A stretch of 64,000 bases of DNA. It comes from Sphingorhabdus sp. YGSMI21 (GTDB taxonomy: Bacteria; Pseudomonadota; Alphaproteobacteria; Sphingomonadales; Sphingomonadaceae). The translations under genes and the position numbers were made by a program. The stretch covers positions 821,001 to 885,000 of the forward strand of contig NZ_CP022548.1 of assembly GCF_002776575.1 (NCBI RefSeq). Reading direction: 5' to 3'. Positions within the stretch are counted from its first letter, which is position 1, and the number at the start of each line of letters is the position of its first letter. The notes beneath the pieces are model-generated. The model saw nothing but the letters and a program-made list of their open reading frames with translations. It made no database searches and had not been told where the DNA came from. Positions 24,773-33,152 of this stretch are shown here, in pieces.

Positions 24773-26110
24773 GTGACCCGTGTGACCCTGCAAGCCGGCC
24801 GCATCCCGATTCGCGCGGATCGGCAAGAAAGCCGTCGACAAAATATCGGTGAAAGGCCTATTTGTGGGCGTCACCTTCCGGGACCTTCGGACATTATCTT
24901 GCTGCTGAACATCTTCATCATCGTGTCGGCCATCGCAACCGGACTGCTGCTGCTCTCCCCGCGCCTTTCGAAATCGACCGTCTGGCGCGCAACGGTGACA
25001 CCGCTGGCTTCGATCATCGGCAGCGGATTTCTGGTGCTCGCGCCGATATTGGTATCCGACTATGGCTATATCGCGCCGCTGGTCATGGCAGGTCTGTGCC
25101 TCGGGGCCTTCCTGTTTGGCGCGGCCATCCGGTTCAACATATTGCAGCGCAATGTCGACCATCCGCTGCCGGACCCATGGACCAACCGGCTGGAACTGGC
25201 CGCCTCATGGGCACTGGTCTTCGCCTTCACTATCTCGGTCGGCTATTATCTCAACCTGTTCGGCGCCTTCGGTGTCAGCCTGACTCCATTTGACAATAGC
25301 GCCAATGCCAAGCTGCTGACCTCGGCGGTCTATATATTGATCCTGATCGTCGGCTGGACACGCGGGTTCAAGGCGCTGGAAAAGATGGAATATAGCGCGG
25401 TGACGCTGAAACTGGCGATCATCGTCAGCCTGCTCGTCGGCCTGAGCTGGTATTTCTACCAGAAAGCGAGTGCGGAAACGCTGTTTGACCACCCGCCGCT
25501 GCTTTGCGGCTGGCCAGCGCTCACGCTCGCATTCGGCCTGATCATCACCGTCCAGGGCTTTGAAACCTCGCGCTATCTGGGCCGCGACTATGATCCGGCC
25601 ACACGGATCAAATCCATGCGTCTCGCGCAGATTGTCAGCACCGTGATCTACATGATCTATATCGGACTGTTCGCCTATAGTTTCGAGCGCGAGCAATTCG
25701 CGCTTACAGAAACCGCGATCATAGACATGATGGGAATCATCACCCCGGTCCTGCCGTTGCTGCTGGTCGCCGCTGCGCTGGCCGCGCAGTTCAGCGCCGC
25801 AATCGCCGACACCAGCGGCTCGGGCGGGCTGGTCGAGGAACTGACCAGGGGCCATGTCAAGGCGCGCACCGGCTATGCGATACTGGTCGGCATGGGGCTG
25901 CTGATGACCTGGAGCGCCGATGTTTTCCAGATCATCGCTTATGCCAGCCGCGCTTTCGCGCTTTATTATACGTTGCAATCGGTGATCGCGGCGCGGCGCG
26001 CTTTCCTGACCGGGGGCAACCGGCTCAAGGGCGTGGGCTTTGTCCTGCTGGCGATGCTGGGCGTGCTGATCGTGCTGTTCGGCAATGATGTCGAATCATC
26101 GAACGGCTGA
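24773..26110 (+). CDS. Predicted APC-superfamily-like membrane transporter
   Basis: The frame starts at a GTG (24773), but its first 40 residues are polar and unlike the family. The true start may be a TTG near 24899, just before the first membrane helix (LLLNIFIIVSAIATG). From there about ten membrane helices follow. The first contains IIGSGFLVLAP, like the GSG unwound helix of amino-acid permeases, and the sixth region has VQGFETSRYLGRDYDPATR, a typical APC loop. Transport by proton or sodium symport of an amino acid or nucleobase is plausible, the substrate unknown. The family is not certain. It lies 6 bases after the helix-turn-helix gene and is convergent with pheA. Confidence 0.6.
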   Translation: MTRVTLQAGRIPIRADRQESRRQNIGERPICGRHLPGPSDIILLLNIFIIVSAIATGLLLLSPRLSKSTVWRATVTPLASIIGSGFLVLAPILVSDYGYIAPLVMAGLCLGAFLFGAAIRFNILQRNVDHPLPDPWTNRLELAASWALVFAFTISVGYYLNLFGAFGVSLTPFDNSANAKLLTSAVYILILIVGWTRGFKALEKMEYSAVTLKLAIIVSLLVGLSWYFYQKASAETLFDHPPLLCGWPALTLAFGLIITVQGFETSRYLGRDYDPATRIKSMRLAQIVSTVIYMIYIGLFAYSFEREQFALTETAIIDMMGIITPVLPLLLVAAALAAQFSAAIADTSGSGGLVEELTRGHVKARTGYAILVGMGLLMTWSADVFQIIAYASRAFALYYTLQSVIAARRAFLTGGNRLKGVGFVLLAMLGVLIVLFGNDVESSNG

Positions 26111-26137
26111 GGAGCGGCGAGCCCGGCCGCCGGCCGG

Positions 26138-27037
26138 CTAGGCGATGACCGTCCGCGGCCGTGCCTGCCGATAGGTACCGAGGATTCGCACGCTGTTGCA
26201 ATGGAAGCCGAGTTCGGCGAGTGCCCGGTCGATCGCCGGATCGCCGGGTGCGCCCTCGATATCGGCGAAAAATTCGGTGGCGGCAAAGCTGCTGCCCTGC
26301 TGGTAGCTTTCCAGCTTGGTCATGTTGACGCCATTGGTCGCAAAGCTGCCGAGCGCCTTGTACAGCGCGGCGGGAATATTTTTGACCTCGAAAATGAAGG
26401 TCGTCATCACCGGACCATTGGGTTCGGGTTTCGCCGCCTCCGGCGCGAGCACGACGAAACGGGTGATATTGTCCGGTGCATCCTCGATCGCGTCGGCGAT
26501 CGGCTGCAGGCCGTAAATCTGCGCCGCAAGCTTGGGCGCAATGGCGGCGGCATGGGGATCGTCCTGCTGCGCGACAAAGGCAGCGGCAGCGGCGGTGTCG
26601 GCATAGGCCACGGGGATGATGCCGCGCGCGCGCAGATAGTGGCGGCACTGGCCGAGTGCCTGCGGATGGCTCATCGCGGTACGGATCTCGGCATCGGCCG
26701 ATCGCGCCATCAGGCAGTGGCTGATCTGCATGAAATATTCGTCGACGATATGCAGGCCCGATTCGGGGAGCAGAAAATGGATATCGGCAACCCGGCCGTT
26801 GAGCGAATTTTCAATCGGGATGATCGCGCTGCCGGCCGTGCCATGCTTCACCGCATCGATCGCATCCTCGAAGGCGAAGCAGGGAACCGGCAGTCCGTCC
26901 GGCGCATAGTCGAGCGCGGCGAGATGGGAATTGGCACCGGGTGCGCCCTGGAAGGCGATCGCCTTTTCAGGCTTTTCAGCGCCTTTTTCGGTCATTTTCC
27001 TGACCATGCCCAGTGCGTTTTTCGGAAAGCTGTCCAT
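26138..27037 (-). CDS. pheA: Prephenate dehydratase
   Basis: The enzyme turns prephenate into phenylpyruvate in phenylalanine synthesis. The 299-residue protein has the catalytic PDT domain at about 26-200, opening with AFQGAPGANSH and ending with the conserved Thr-Arg-Phe (ITRFVVL). An ACT domain follows (about 215-290), with KLESYQQGSSFAATEFF in place of the more usual ESRP motif. Feedback inhibition by phenylalanine through the ACT domain is expected. No chorismate mutase domain is fused. A Shine-Dalgarno-like AGAGGGA precedes the ATG. It is divergent from the cytochrome c gene. Confidence 0.95.
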   Translation of the reverse strand: MDSFPKNALGMVRKMTEKGAEKPEKAIAFQGAPGANSHLAALDYAPDGLPVPCFAFEDAIDAVKHGTAGSAIIPIENSLNGRVADIHFLLPESGLHIVDEYFMQISHCLMARSADAEIRTAMSHPQALGQCRHYLRARGIIPVAYADTAAAAAFVAQQDDPHAAAIAPKLAAQIYGLQPIADAIEDAPDNITRFVVLAPEAAKPEPNGPVMTTFIFEVKNIPAALYKALGSFATNGVNMTKLESYQQGSSFAATEFFADIEGAPGDPAIDRALAELGFHCNSVRILGTYRQARPRTVIA

Positions 27038-27248
27038 CTCGTCCCTCTTTTACGCTGCTGCGATAGTCGAACCGGATGCAGCGGGGCAAGAGGGAAGTGG
27101 CCCGCCCGTCGGGACCCTGTGCAATTCGCATGGCCCATCGCGTATTTTACGGCAATTGAGGCCTTGCGTTGGTCCGTGGCTCTCTTTACAGACAGCACAA
27201 ATTTGGCAGGCCCTTGGCCGCCGCTCACTCAGGGGTTTGAGAGACAAT

Positions 27249-27875
27249 ATGAGCAACAATAACACCATCGCAGGTTGGGTACTGGCTGGCGGCATCGCGG
27301 CCCTCGGCTTTTCCATTCTCAGCAGCAAATATTTCCACGCCGGCCAGCACGAACGCCCCGAAGTCATGGGCTATGCGATCGAAGGCGTTGAATCCGCCGG
27401 TGGTGGTGACACGGGTCCTGCTATCGAGACCCTGCTGCAGACGGCCGATGCCGCGGCCGGTGAGAAGGTCTTCGCCAAATGCGCAGCCTGCCACACGATC
27501 AACCAGGGCGGTGCCAATGGCATTGGACCGAACCTGTGGGACACGATGGGCAAGCCGCATGGCCATGTCGCCGGCTTTGCCTATAGCGATGCGCTGAAAA
27601 GCGTTCCGGGCAACTGGGACTGGGCCGCCATGGACGCCTGGCTGACCTCGCCGCGCAAATATGCCAATGGCACGAAGATGACCTTCGCCGGCCTCGGCAA
27701 GGCCGAAGACCGCGCCAATCTGATGGTCTATCTGAACGCGCAGGGATCGAACATCCCGCTGCCGCCTCCACCGGCGGTTGAAGAACCGGCAGCGGACGAA
27801 GCGGAAGCGGAAGCCGGCGCTGATGCCGAGGCTGAAGAAGCGGTTGAAGCGGACGCAGCTGCGGCTGAAGAATAA
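27249..27875 (+). CDS. Membrane-anchored class I cytochrome c with acidic C-terminal tail
   Basis: The start at 27249 (MSNNNTIAGWVLAGGIA) gives 208 residues with an uncleaved N-terminal anchor helix (about 7-27). The cytochrome domain follows: haem motif CAACH (C78, C81, H82), IGPNLWDTMG loop and the axial Met in GTKMTF (M144). It resembles CycM/cytochrome c552, which carries electrons from the bc1 complex to the terminal oxidase at the periplasmic face. The last 40 residues are only Pro, Ala and Glu (for example EAEEAVEADAAAAEE), an unusual acidic tail that could guide docking. It is divergent from pheA; the two share no pathway. Confidence 0.93.
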   Translation: MSNNNTIAGWVLAGGIAALGFSILSSKYFHAGQHERPEVMGYAIEGVESAGGGDTGPAIETLLQTADAAAGEKVFAKCAACHTINQGGANGIGPNLWDTMGKPHGHVAGFAYSDALKSVPGNWDWAAMDAWLTSPRKYANGTKMTFAGLGKAEDRANLMVYLNAQGSNIPLPPPPAVEEPAADEAEAEAGADAEAEEAVEADAAAAEE

Positions 27876-27892
27876 GCCGAAGCCCGGATTGC

Positions 27893-28762
27893 CTAGTCGC
27901 AATCCAGTTCGTAAAATTGCTGGATAATATCCCAGGCCTCGTCTGCAGTTTCTACAAACTGGAACAGTTCGAGGTCCCTGCGGCTGATCGTGCCTTCGTC
28001 GGCGAGCGCGTCGAAGTTGATCACGCGATTCCAGAAGGTCTTGCCGAACAGCAATATCGGCAGCTTCTCCATCTTGCCGGTCTGCACCAGCGTGACCAGC
28101 TCGAGGAACTCGTCGAGCGTCCCGAAACCGCCCGGGAACACGGCTACCGCACGGGCACGCAACAGGAAGTGCATCTTGCGCAGCGCGAAATAGTGGAACT
28201 GGAAACTCAGTGACGGCGTGACAAATTCATTGGGCGCCTGCTCGTGCGGCAGGACGATATTCAGTCCGATCGACTCCTGGCCGACATCGGCGGCGCCGCG
28301 ATTGGCCGCCTCCATGATCGACGGGCCGCCGCCGGAGCAGACGACGAAATCGCGCTTGCCATTGTCCGAAATGCCGCAGGCGCTGGCCAGCCGCGCCAGA
28401 TTGCGGGCTTCGTCATAATATTTGGCTTTCTCTTTCAGCCGTTCCGCGATTCTCCGGGAATCCTCGTCAGGCGCCGCCTCGATCAAGGCGTCGGCCTTGT
28501 CCGGCTCGGGGATCCGCGCCGATCCGTACATTACCAGAGTGGAGCCGATACCGGCTTCGTCGAGCAGCATCTCCGGCTTGAGCAGTTCGAGCTGGAAGCG
28601 GACCGGCCGCAATTCCTCACGGAGCAGGAAATCGGTGTCCTGAAAAGCCAGCCGATAAGCCGGATCGCGAGTCTGCGCCGTTTCCAAATGGGCCTTCTCG
28701 GCAAATTCGGCTTCTTCCTTGGCGTGGTAAAAGCGGCGGTCGTGGAGATCTTTATTGGTCAT
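27893..28762 (-). CDS. LOG-family protein (TIGR00730-type nucleotide phosphoribohydrolase)
   Basis: The 289-residue protein has the Rossmann-like LOG fold with the two family signatures: SGGGPSIMEAANRG (nucleotide phosphate loop) and FPGGFGTLDEFLE (PGGxGTxxE catalytic loop). Members cleave the N-glycosidic bond of nucleotide 5'-monophosphates, including cytokinin precursors. The N-terminal extension of about 80 residues (with many Glu and Arg) is as in the longer alphaproteobacterial form. The substrate in bacteria is usually not cytokinin. It is convergent with the cytochrome c gene. Confidence 0.88.
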   Translation of the reverse strand: MTNKDLHDRRFYHAKEEAEFAEKAHLETAQTRDPAYRLAFQDTDFLLREELRPVRFQLELLKPEMLLDEAGIGSTLVMYGSARIPEPDKADALIEAAPDEDSRRIAERLKEKAKYYDEARNLARLASACGISDNGKRDFVVCSGGGPSIMEAANRGAADVGQESIGLNIVLPHEQAPNEFVTPSLSFQFHYFALRKMHFLLRARAVAVFPGGFGTLDEFLELVTLVQTGKMEKLPILLFGKTFWNRVINFDALADEGTISRRDLELFQFVETADEAWDIIQQFYELDCD

Positions 28763-28811
28763 GGCTTCGCCCTAGAGCAAAGATTTGTGGCTGACCAGTA
28801 GCCTTGTCCCG

Positions 28812-29498
28812 CTAGCGGCAATATCCGTTTCCGCTCATATCGAGATGGAAATGATCGCGATGAGCGGCATTGTAGTTCGGACTGAGAACAGTGCCGAAGC
28901 GTTTGCAGGCACTGTCGTGGATTGCGGCGAGAAACTGCATTTCCTGGCGCCCGCTTTTCCAGTTATTCTCGACCGTGATACGCCGACCGTCGGTGAGCAC
29001 GAAAGCGGATACGTCGATCGCATTGGCATGGGCATGTTGCGACAATTTACCCGACCCGGCGATATTGCGGCAACTATAGCTGCCCATCGTTTCGATCCGC
29101 TTGAGATCGCTACCGAGATATTTGCGGGCCGCGCGTTTGACGGCATATTCGGTCCAGGCGGCAAATTTGCCGGCCAACTCGCATTTGACCGGGCCGAGAT
29201 TGGTCACGTCCGCGCCGACATCGAGCAGCTTGATACTGTCGATCTGGCTGCACCCTCCGCTGAACTGGCGATTGGGCAAGGGAGAGAAACGGACATTGGC
29301 CTTGCCAAGGTCGCTGTAACATTGCCGCGCTGCCGCTGTCGGATTGAAGGAGCCGAGACCGGCGGAGGCTTGTGGCCGCTGAGATTGACCGCTGCTGCTA
29401 CCCGCCGGTATTGCCCCACATGCGCTGACCATCAAGGAGACTAGGCCCAGAAGCGCAACAGCGCGCGTCTGGCGAACGTTATACGATTTCATTGTCAT
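28812..29498 (-). CDS. Extensin-like C-terminal domain lipoprotein
   Basis: The 228-residue product has a lipobox in the N-terminal signal (VSACGA, cysteine near residue 27). The Extensin-like_C domain follows, seen as LGSDLKRIETMGSYSCRN, HAHANAIDVSAFVL (the His-x-x-Ala-x-Asp motif) and RDHFHLDMSG near the end. The domain resembles VanY/peptidase M15-type folds, with the His/Asp residues placed like a zinc site. Cell-wall hydrolysis is plausible but unproven. Two ATGs (29498, 29492) are possible starts; no strong Shine-Dalgarno decides. Confidence 0.85.
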   Translation of the reverse strand: MTMKSYNVRQTRAVALLGLVSLMVSACGAIPAGSSSGQSQRPQASAGLGSFNPTAAARQCYSDLGKANVRFSPLPNRQFSGGCSQIDSIKLLDVGADVTNLGPVKCELAGKFAAWTEYAVKRAARKYLGSDLKRIETMGSYSCRNIAGSGKLSQHAHANAIDVSAFVLTDGRRITVENNWKSGRQEMQFLAAIHDSACKRFGTVLSPNYNAAHRDHFHLDMSGNGYCR

Positions 29499-29796
29499 GC
29501 CCAGCGCTATGTCAGAAGATGGTTAAATCCGGACTGATATCCATGGTTAACAATATCTTGCCAGATATGGTTTGTGCTCGGGGGGTAAAGCAGCCGGACA
29601 CCATAACCAGAAAGTCTGGCGGGGAAAAACCGTAAAAAAAACCATCTTTGAGCATTGAAAAAGGCGCCGGAACACCCGATCTCGAACATTGTATTCGCCA
29701 TTGTTCCGGTGTCTGCGGACATTTTCGATTCACGGGACTGGACAAGACCGCGCATTCCAGATCGCGGCAAATCGATTAGAGTTGGAGGAAATGATC
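29499..29796. other. Intergenic region with no recognised gene
   Basis: The 298-base stretch lies between two divergent starts. It has an A-rich part at 29622-29642 and a short hairpin CCAGA-AAG-TCTGG (29608-29620). Frames of up to 87 residues on the minus strand show no domain. No clear promoter was found. Confidence 0.4.
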
Positions 29797-30108
29797 ATGA
29801 AAAATTCCACAATTGCCGTAGCGATCGCTACCATATTGGCGACCACCGGATTTTCCGCACCCGCCCTCGCGACGGGCAAGATGACCTGCGATGCAGGACC
29901 CCAATCCGGCTGGAAAACGCAGGCCCAACTCGAAGCGGCGCTGGTAGAACAGGGCTGGACGGTCAAAAAATCCAAGGTCGATGGCGGCTGCTATGAAGTT
30001 TATGGCACCACTCCGGAAGGCGAACCGGTAGAGGCCTATTTTCACCCTGTATCGCTCGAAAAACTGCTGGTTTCACGCCGCGGCAAGGTTCTTTTCCGCA
30101 AGCAATAG
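29797..30108 (+). CDS. PepSY-type periplasmic small protein
   Basis: The ATG at 29797 has GGAGG at the right distance (8 bases); an ATG two codons earlier is too close to it. The 103-residue product has a signal peptide (MKNSTIAVAIATILATTG, then FSAPALA). A PepSY_2-like domain follows, with SGWKTQAQLEAALVEQGW and GGCYEVYG, ending FHPVSLEKLLVSRRGK. Two cysteines could form a disulfide. PepSY domains often inhibit peptidases or bind metal-handling proteins; here no partner is next to it. It is upstream of serC but separated by a leader. Confidence 0.8.
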   Translation: MKNSTIAVAIATILATTGFSAPALATGKMTCDAGPQSGWKTQAQLEAALVEQGWTVKKSKVDGGCYEVYGTTPEGEPVEAYFHPVSLEKLLVSRRGKVLFRKQ

Positions 30109-30136
30109 CCGGTATCAATCGCAACCAAGAACGCGC

Positions 30137-30223
30137 TTGACATGCTGCGCCGCACCATACAAAGCGGCGCCGGGCCACGCGGTCCCAACGCCGCGCGAGC
30201 TCTCTGTAAGGAGAAGCGTTTAA
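30137..30223 (+). promoter_or_regulatory. serC leader: candidate promoter and structured RNA (serC motif-like)
   Basis: A perfect TTGACA (30137-30142) is followed after 15 bases by TACAAA, a short-spaced but possible promoter. A hairpin then forms: GCGGCG (30164-30169) pairs with CGCCGC (30189-30194), and inside it GGGCC pairs with GGTCC around ACGC. TAAGGAG precedes the ATG by about 10 bases. A conserved 'serC' RNA motif (Rfam serC leader) is known upstream of serC-serA in alphaproteobacteria. The match is by position and hairpin, not alignment. Confidence 0.45.
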
Positions 30224-31396
30224 ATGACTGATACGACTATACCGACGCCAGAATTGCGTCCTGACTGCCCGAATTTTTCTTCGGGTCCCACAGCCAAATT
30301 TCCCGGCTGGTCCCTCGACAAACTCAACACCATCGCCATGGGCCGTTCGCATCGTTCCGCGACCGGCAAGGCGCGCCTGAAATATGCTATCGACCTCAGT
30401 CGCGAGCTGCTCGGCATCCCCGACGACTATCTGATCGGCATCGTGCCGGCCTCCGATACCGGAGCCGTCGAACTGGCGATGTGGAACATGCTCGGCGCGC
30501 GTCCGGTGACGGTTGCAGCATGGGAAAGCTTCGGCAATGTCTGGATCCAGGACGCCGTGAAGCAGCTCAAGCCTGCCGACCTCACGGTCCTCGAAGCCGA
30601 TTATGGTGAAATCCCGGACCTGACCACAATCGACAAGGGTGACGATATTGTCTTCACCTGGAACGGCACCACTTCGGGTGCGCGAATTCCCGATACCGAC
30701 TGGATAGCGGACGACCGCGAAGGCGTGACGATCAACGACGCTACCAGCGCCGTCTTTGCCCAGCCGATGGACTGGTCGAAGCTCGATGCCACCACCTACA
30801 GCTGGCAGAAGGTCATGGGTTCCGAAGCCGGTCACGGCATGCTCATCCTCAGCCCGCGTGCCGTCGAGCGGATCGAAAGCTACACCCCGTCCTGGCCGTT
30901 GCCGAAAATCTTCCGGGTGAAAAAGGGCGACAAGCTCAACACCGCGATTTTCGAAGGCGCAACGATCAACACGCCGTCCCTGCTCGCGACCGAAGATTAT
31001 ATCGCTTCGCTCGAATGGGCAAAGTCGATCGGCGGCTTGTCCGAACTGCATGCCCGTGCCGACCGCAACGCCAAAACCGTCCACGACTGGCTCGAAGCCA
31101 CGCCATGGATGCGCAATATGGTCAGCGATCCGGCCAAATGGACCAACACCGGCGTCTGCATGGTGTTCCAGGGCGAATGGTATGACAGCCTCGACGAAGA
31201 CGCCAAGGCTTCCGTGCCCAAGAAGATCGCCGCAATGCTCGAAAAAATGGACATTGCCTATGATTTCAACGGCTATCGCGATGCGCCGCCGTCGCTGCGC
31301 ATCTGGTGCGGTTCGACCGTCGAGCAGGAAGACGTTCGCCGTCTGCTGCTCTGGATCGAATGGGCCTATGCTCAGGTGAAAGCCGAGCTTCCCTAA
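30224..31396 (+). CDS. serC: Phosphoserine aminotransferase
   Basis: The enzyme converts 3-phosphohydroxypyruvate to phosphoserine with glutamate and PLP, second step of serine synthesis; some also act in pyridoxine synthesis. The 390-residue protein is of the alphaproteobacterial/Methanosarcina type. The PLP lysine lies in TYSWQKVMGSEAGHG; other family blocks are NFSSGPTAKFPGWS and FEGATINTPSLLATEDY. The upstream leader and downstream serA mark a serine operon, with a REP-like stem-loop between the two. Confidence 0.97.
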   Translation: MTDTTIPTPELRPDCPNFSSGPTAKFPGWSLDKLNTIAMGRSHRSATGKARLKYAIDLSRELLGIPDDYLIGIVPASDTGAVELAMWNMLGARPVTVAAWESFGNVWIQDAVKQLKPADLTVLEADYGEIPDLTTIDKGDDIVFTWNGTTSGARIPDTDWIADDREGVTINDATSAVFAQPMDWSKLDATTYSWQKVMGSEAGHGMLILSPRAVERIESYTPSWPLPKIFRVKKGDKLNTAIFEGATINTPSLLATEDYIASLEWAKSIGGLSELHARADRNAKTVHDWLEATPWMRNMVSDPAKWTNTGVCMVFQGEWYDSLDEDAKASVPKKIAAMLEKMDIAYDFNGYRDAPPSLRIWCGSTVEQEDVRRLLLWIEWAYAQVKAELP

Positions 31397-31404
31397 TTGT
31401 GTCG

Positions 31405-31456
31405 CCCCGGCGCAAGCCGGGGCCAGACCAATGCCCTGCTGTAAAGCCATTGGTCT
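31405..31456. repeat. Nested inverted repeats (REP-like) between serC and serA
   Basis: CCCCGGC (31405-31411) pairs with GCCGGGG (31416-31422) around GCAA. Directly after it AGACCAATG (31425-31433) pairs with CATTGGTCT (31448-31456) around a 14-base loop. The first element resembles short GC-rich palindromes that are common between genes in sphingomonads. No T tract follows, so a simple terminator is not indicated; partial attenuation or mRNA stabilising is possible. Confidence 0.7.
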
Positions 31457-31503
31457 AGAAGCCGGCCCGTGCCGGCGCGATCATTCCGACAAGGAACATT
31501 ATC

Positions 31504-33087
31504 ATGCCAAAAGTACTTATTTCCGACAAAATGGACCCGAAAGCCGCCGAGATTTTCCGCGAACGCGGTTGCGAAGTTGACGAAATCACCGGCCAGACAC
31601 CGGAAGAGCTGATGAAGATCATCGGTGAATATGACGGCCTTGCCATTCGCTCCTCGACCACGGTCACTCCCGAAATACTGGAAGCCGCGACCAATCTGAA
31701 AGTGGTCGGCCGCGCCGGTATCGGTGTCGACAATGTCGATATTCCCGCCGCTTCCGCCAAGGGCGTTGTGGTAATGAACACGCCATTCGGCAACAGCATC
31801 ACCACAGCAGAACATGCCATTGCGCTGATGTTCGCGCTCGCGCGCCAGCTTCCCGCCGCCGACTTGTCGACTCAGGCCGGCAAATGGGAAAAATCCAAAT
31901 TCATGGGCGTCGAGCTGACCAGCAAGACGCTCGGCCTGATCGGCGCCGGCAATATCGGTTCGATTGTAGCCGAACGCGCCATCGGCCTGCGGATGAAGGT
32001 TGTCGCCTATGACCCGTTCCTCACCGAGGAGCGCGCGGTTGAAATGGGTGTCGAGAAAGTCTCGCTGGACGATTTGCTCGCCCGCGCCGACTTTATCACC
32101 ATGCACACCCCGCTCACTGACCAGACACGCAATATCCTGTCTGCCGAAGCGCTCGCCAAGACCAAGCCGGGCGTGCGGATCATCAACTGCGCACGCGGCG
32201 GCCTGATCGACGAAGCGGCCTTGAAAGAAGCTCTCGAATCCGGCCACGTTGCCGGCGCGGCCTTGGACGTTTATGCTCAGGAACCGGCAAAGGAAAACGC
32301 GTTGTTTGGCACGCCTAACCTGATCTGCACACCGCATCTCGGAGCGTCGACCAGCGAGGCACAGGTAAATGTGGCAATCCAGGTCGCCGAGCAGATGGCC
32401 GACTATCTGGTCAATGGCGGCGTCGAAAATGCGCTCAACATGCCAAGCCTCTCGGCTGAACAGGCACCGAAGCTGAAACCCTATATGGCGCTTGCCACCC
32501 AGCTTGGTTCTCTCGTCGGCCAACTCGCAGCCGACCAGATCAAGGGCGTATCCGTTGAAGTGGAAGGCGCAGCCGCAGAGCTGGACCAGAAGCCAATTAC
32601 GGCAGCGGTTCTGGCCGGACTGATGCGGGCCTATAGCGACACCGTCAACATGGTCAACGCGCCCTATCTGGCGAAGGAACGCGGTCTCGACGTTCGCGAA
32701 ATCCGTCACGAGCGCGAGGGCGACTATCACACTCTGGTCCGCGTTTCGGTGACAACGGACGAAGGCGAAAAATCGGTTGCCGGCACTTTGTTCGGATCGT
32801 CCGGGCCACGCTTGGTCGAGATGTTCGGCATCAAGGTCGAGGCGGATATGGAAGGCGACATGCTCTATATCGTCAACCGCGACGAGCCCGGCTTTATCGG
32901 GCGCGTCGGTTCGACGCTGGGCGAGGCGGGCGTCAATATCGGCACCTTCCACCTTGGCCGTCGCAGCGATGCTCCGGGTGGCGAAGCTGTATTACTGCTG
33001 TCGATCGATTCACCGGTCGAAGAGCCCGTCCTCTGGTCGGTCTGTCAGCTGGAAGGCGTCAAAACGGTCAAGGCCTTGAGCTTTTGA
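31504..33087 (+). CDS. serA: D-3-phosphoglycerate dehydrogenase
   Basis: The enzyme oxidises 3-phosphoglycerate to 3-phosphohydroxypyruvate with NAD, the committed step of serine synthesis. At 527 residues it is the long (type I) form with an allosteric-substrate-binding domain and C-terminal ACT domain, as in Mycobacterium. NAD loop GLIGAGNIGSIVAERA, and the catalytic Arg, Glu and His in NCARGGL, YAQEPA and TPHLGAST are present. The ACT domain (about 455-527) probably mediates serine feedback. It is downstream of serC. Confidence 0.97.
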   Translation: MPKVLISDKMDPKAAEIFRERGCEVDEITGQTPEELMKIIGEYDGLAIRSSTTVTPEILEAATNLKVVGRAGIGVDNVDIPAASAKGVVVMNTPFGNSITTAEHAIALMFALARQLPAADLSTQAGKWEKSKFMGVELTSKTLGLIGAGNIGSIVAERAIGLRMKVVAYDPFLTEERAVEMGVEKVSLDDLLARADFITMHTPLTDQTRNILSAEALAKTKPGVRIINCARGGLIDEAALKEALESGHVAGAALDVYAQEPAKENALFGTPNLICTPHLGASTSEAQVNVAIQVAEQMADYLVNGGVENALNMPSLSAEQAPKLKPYMALATQLGSLVGQLAADQIKGVSVEVEGAAAELDQKPITAAVLAGLMRAYSDTVNMVNAPYLAKERGLDVREIRHEREGDYHTLVRVSVTTDEGEKSVAGTLFGSSGPRLVEMFGIKVEADMEGDMLYIVNRDEPGFIGRVGSTLGEAGVNIGTFHLGRRSDAPGGEAVLLLSIDSPVEEPVLWSVCQLEGVKTVKALSF

Positions 33088-33152
33088 TTCAATAGGGCGA
33101 GACCCAAGAAAAAAGATGGCCTGAGCCTTTGCTTGGGCTATGGAGCAGGGCC

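Noticed and set aside
29507..29770. An 87-residue minus-strand frame in the extensin/PepSY spacer
   Set aside because: No domain, no Shine-Dalgarno, and it would occupy the leader of the neighbouring gene.
29963..32952. Two minus-strand frames of about 500 residues (29963-31450, 31393-32952)
   Set aside because: They lie antisense to serC and serA, which are complete and well recognised.
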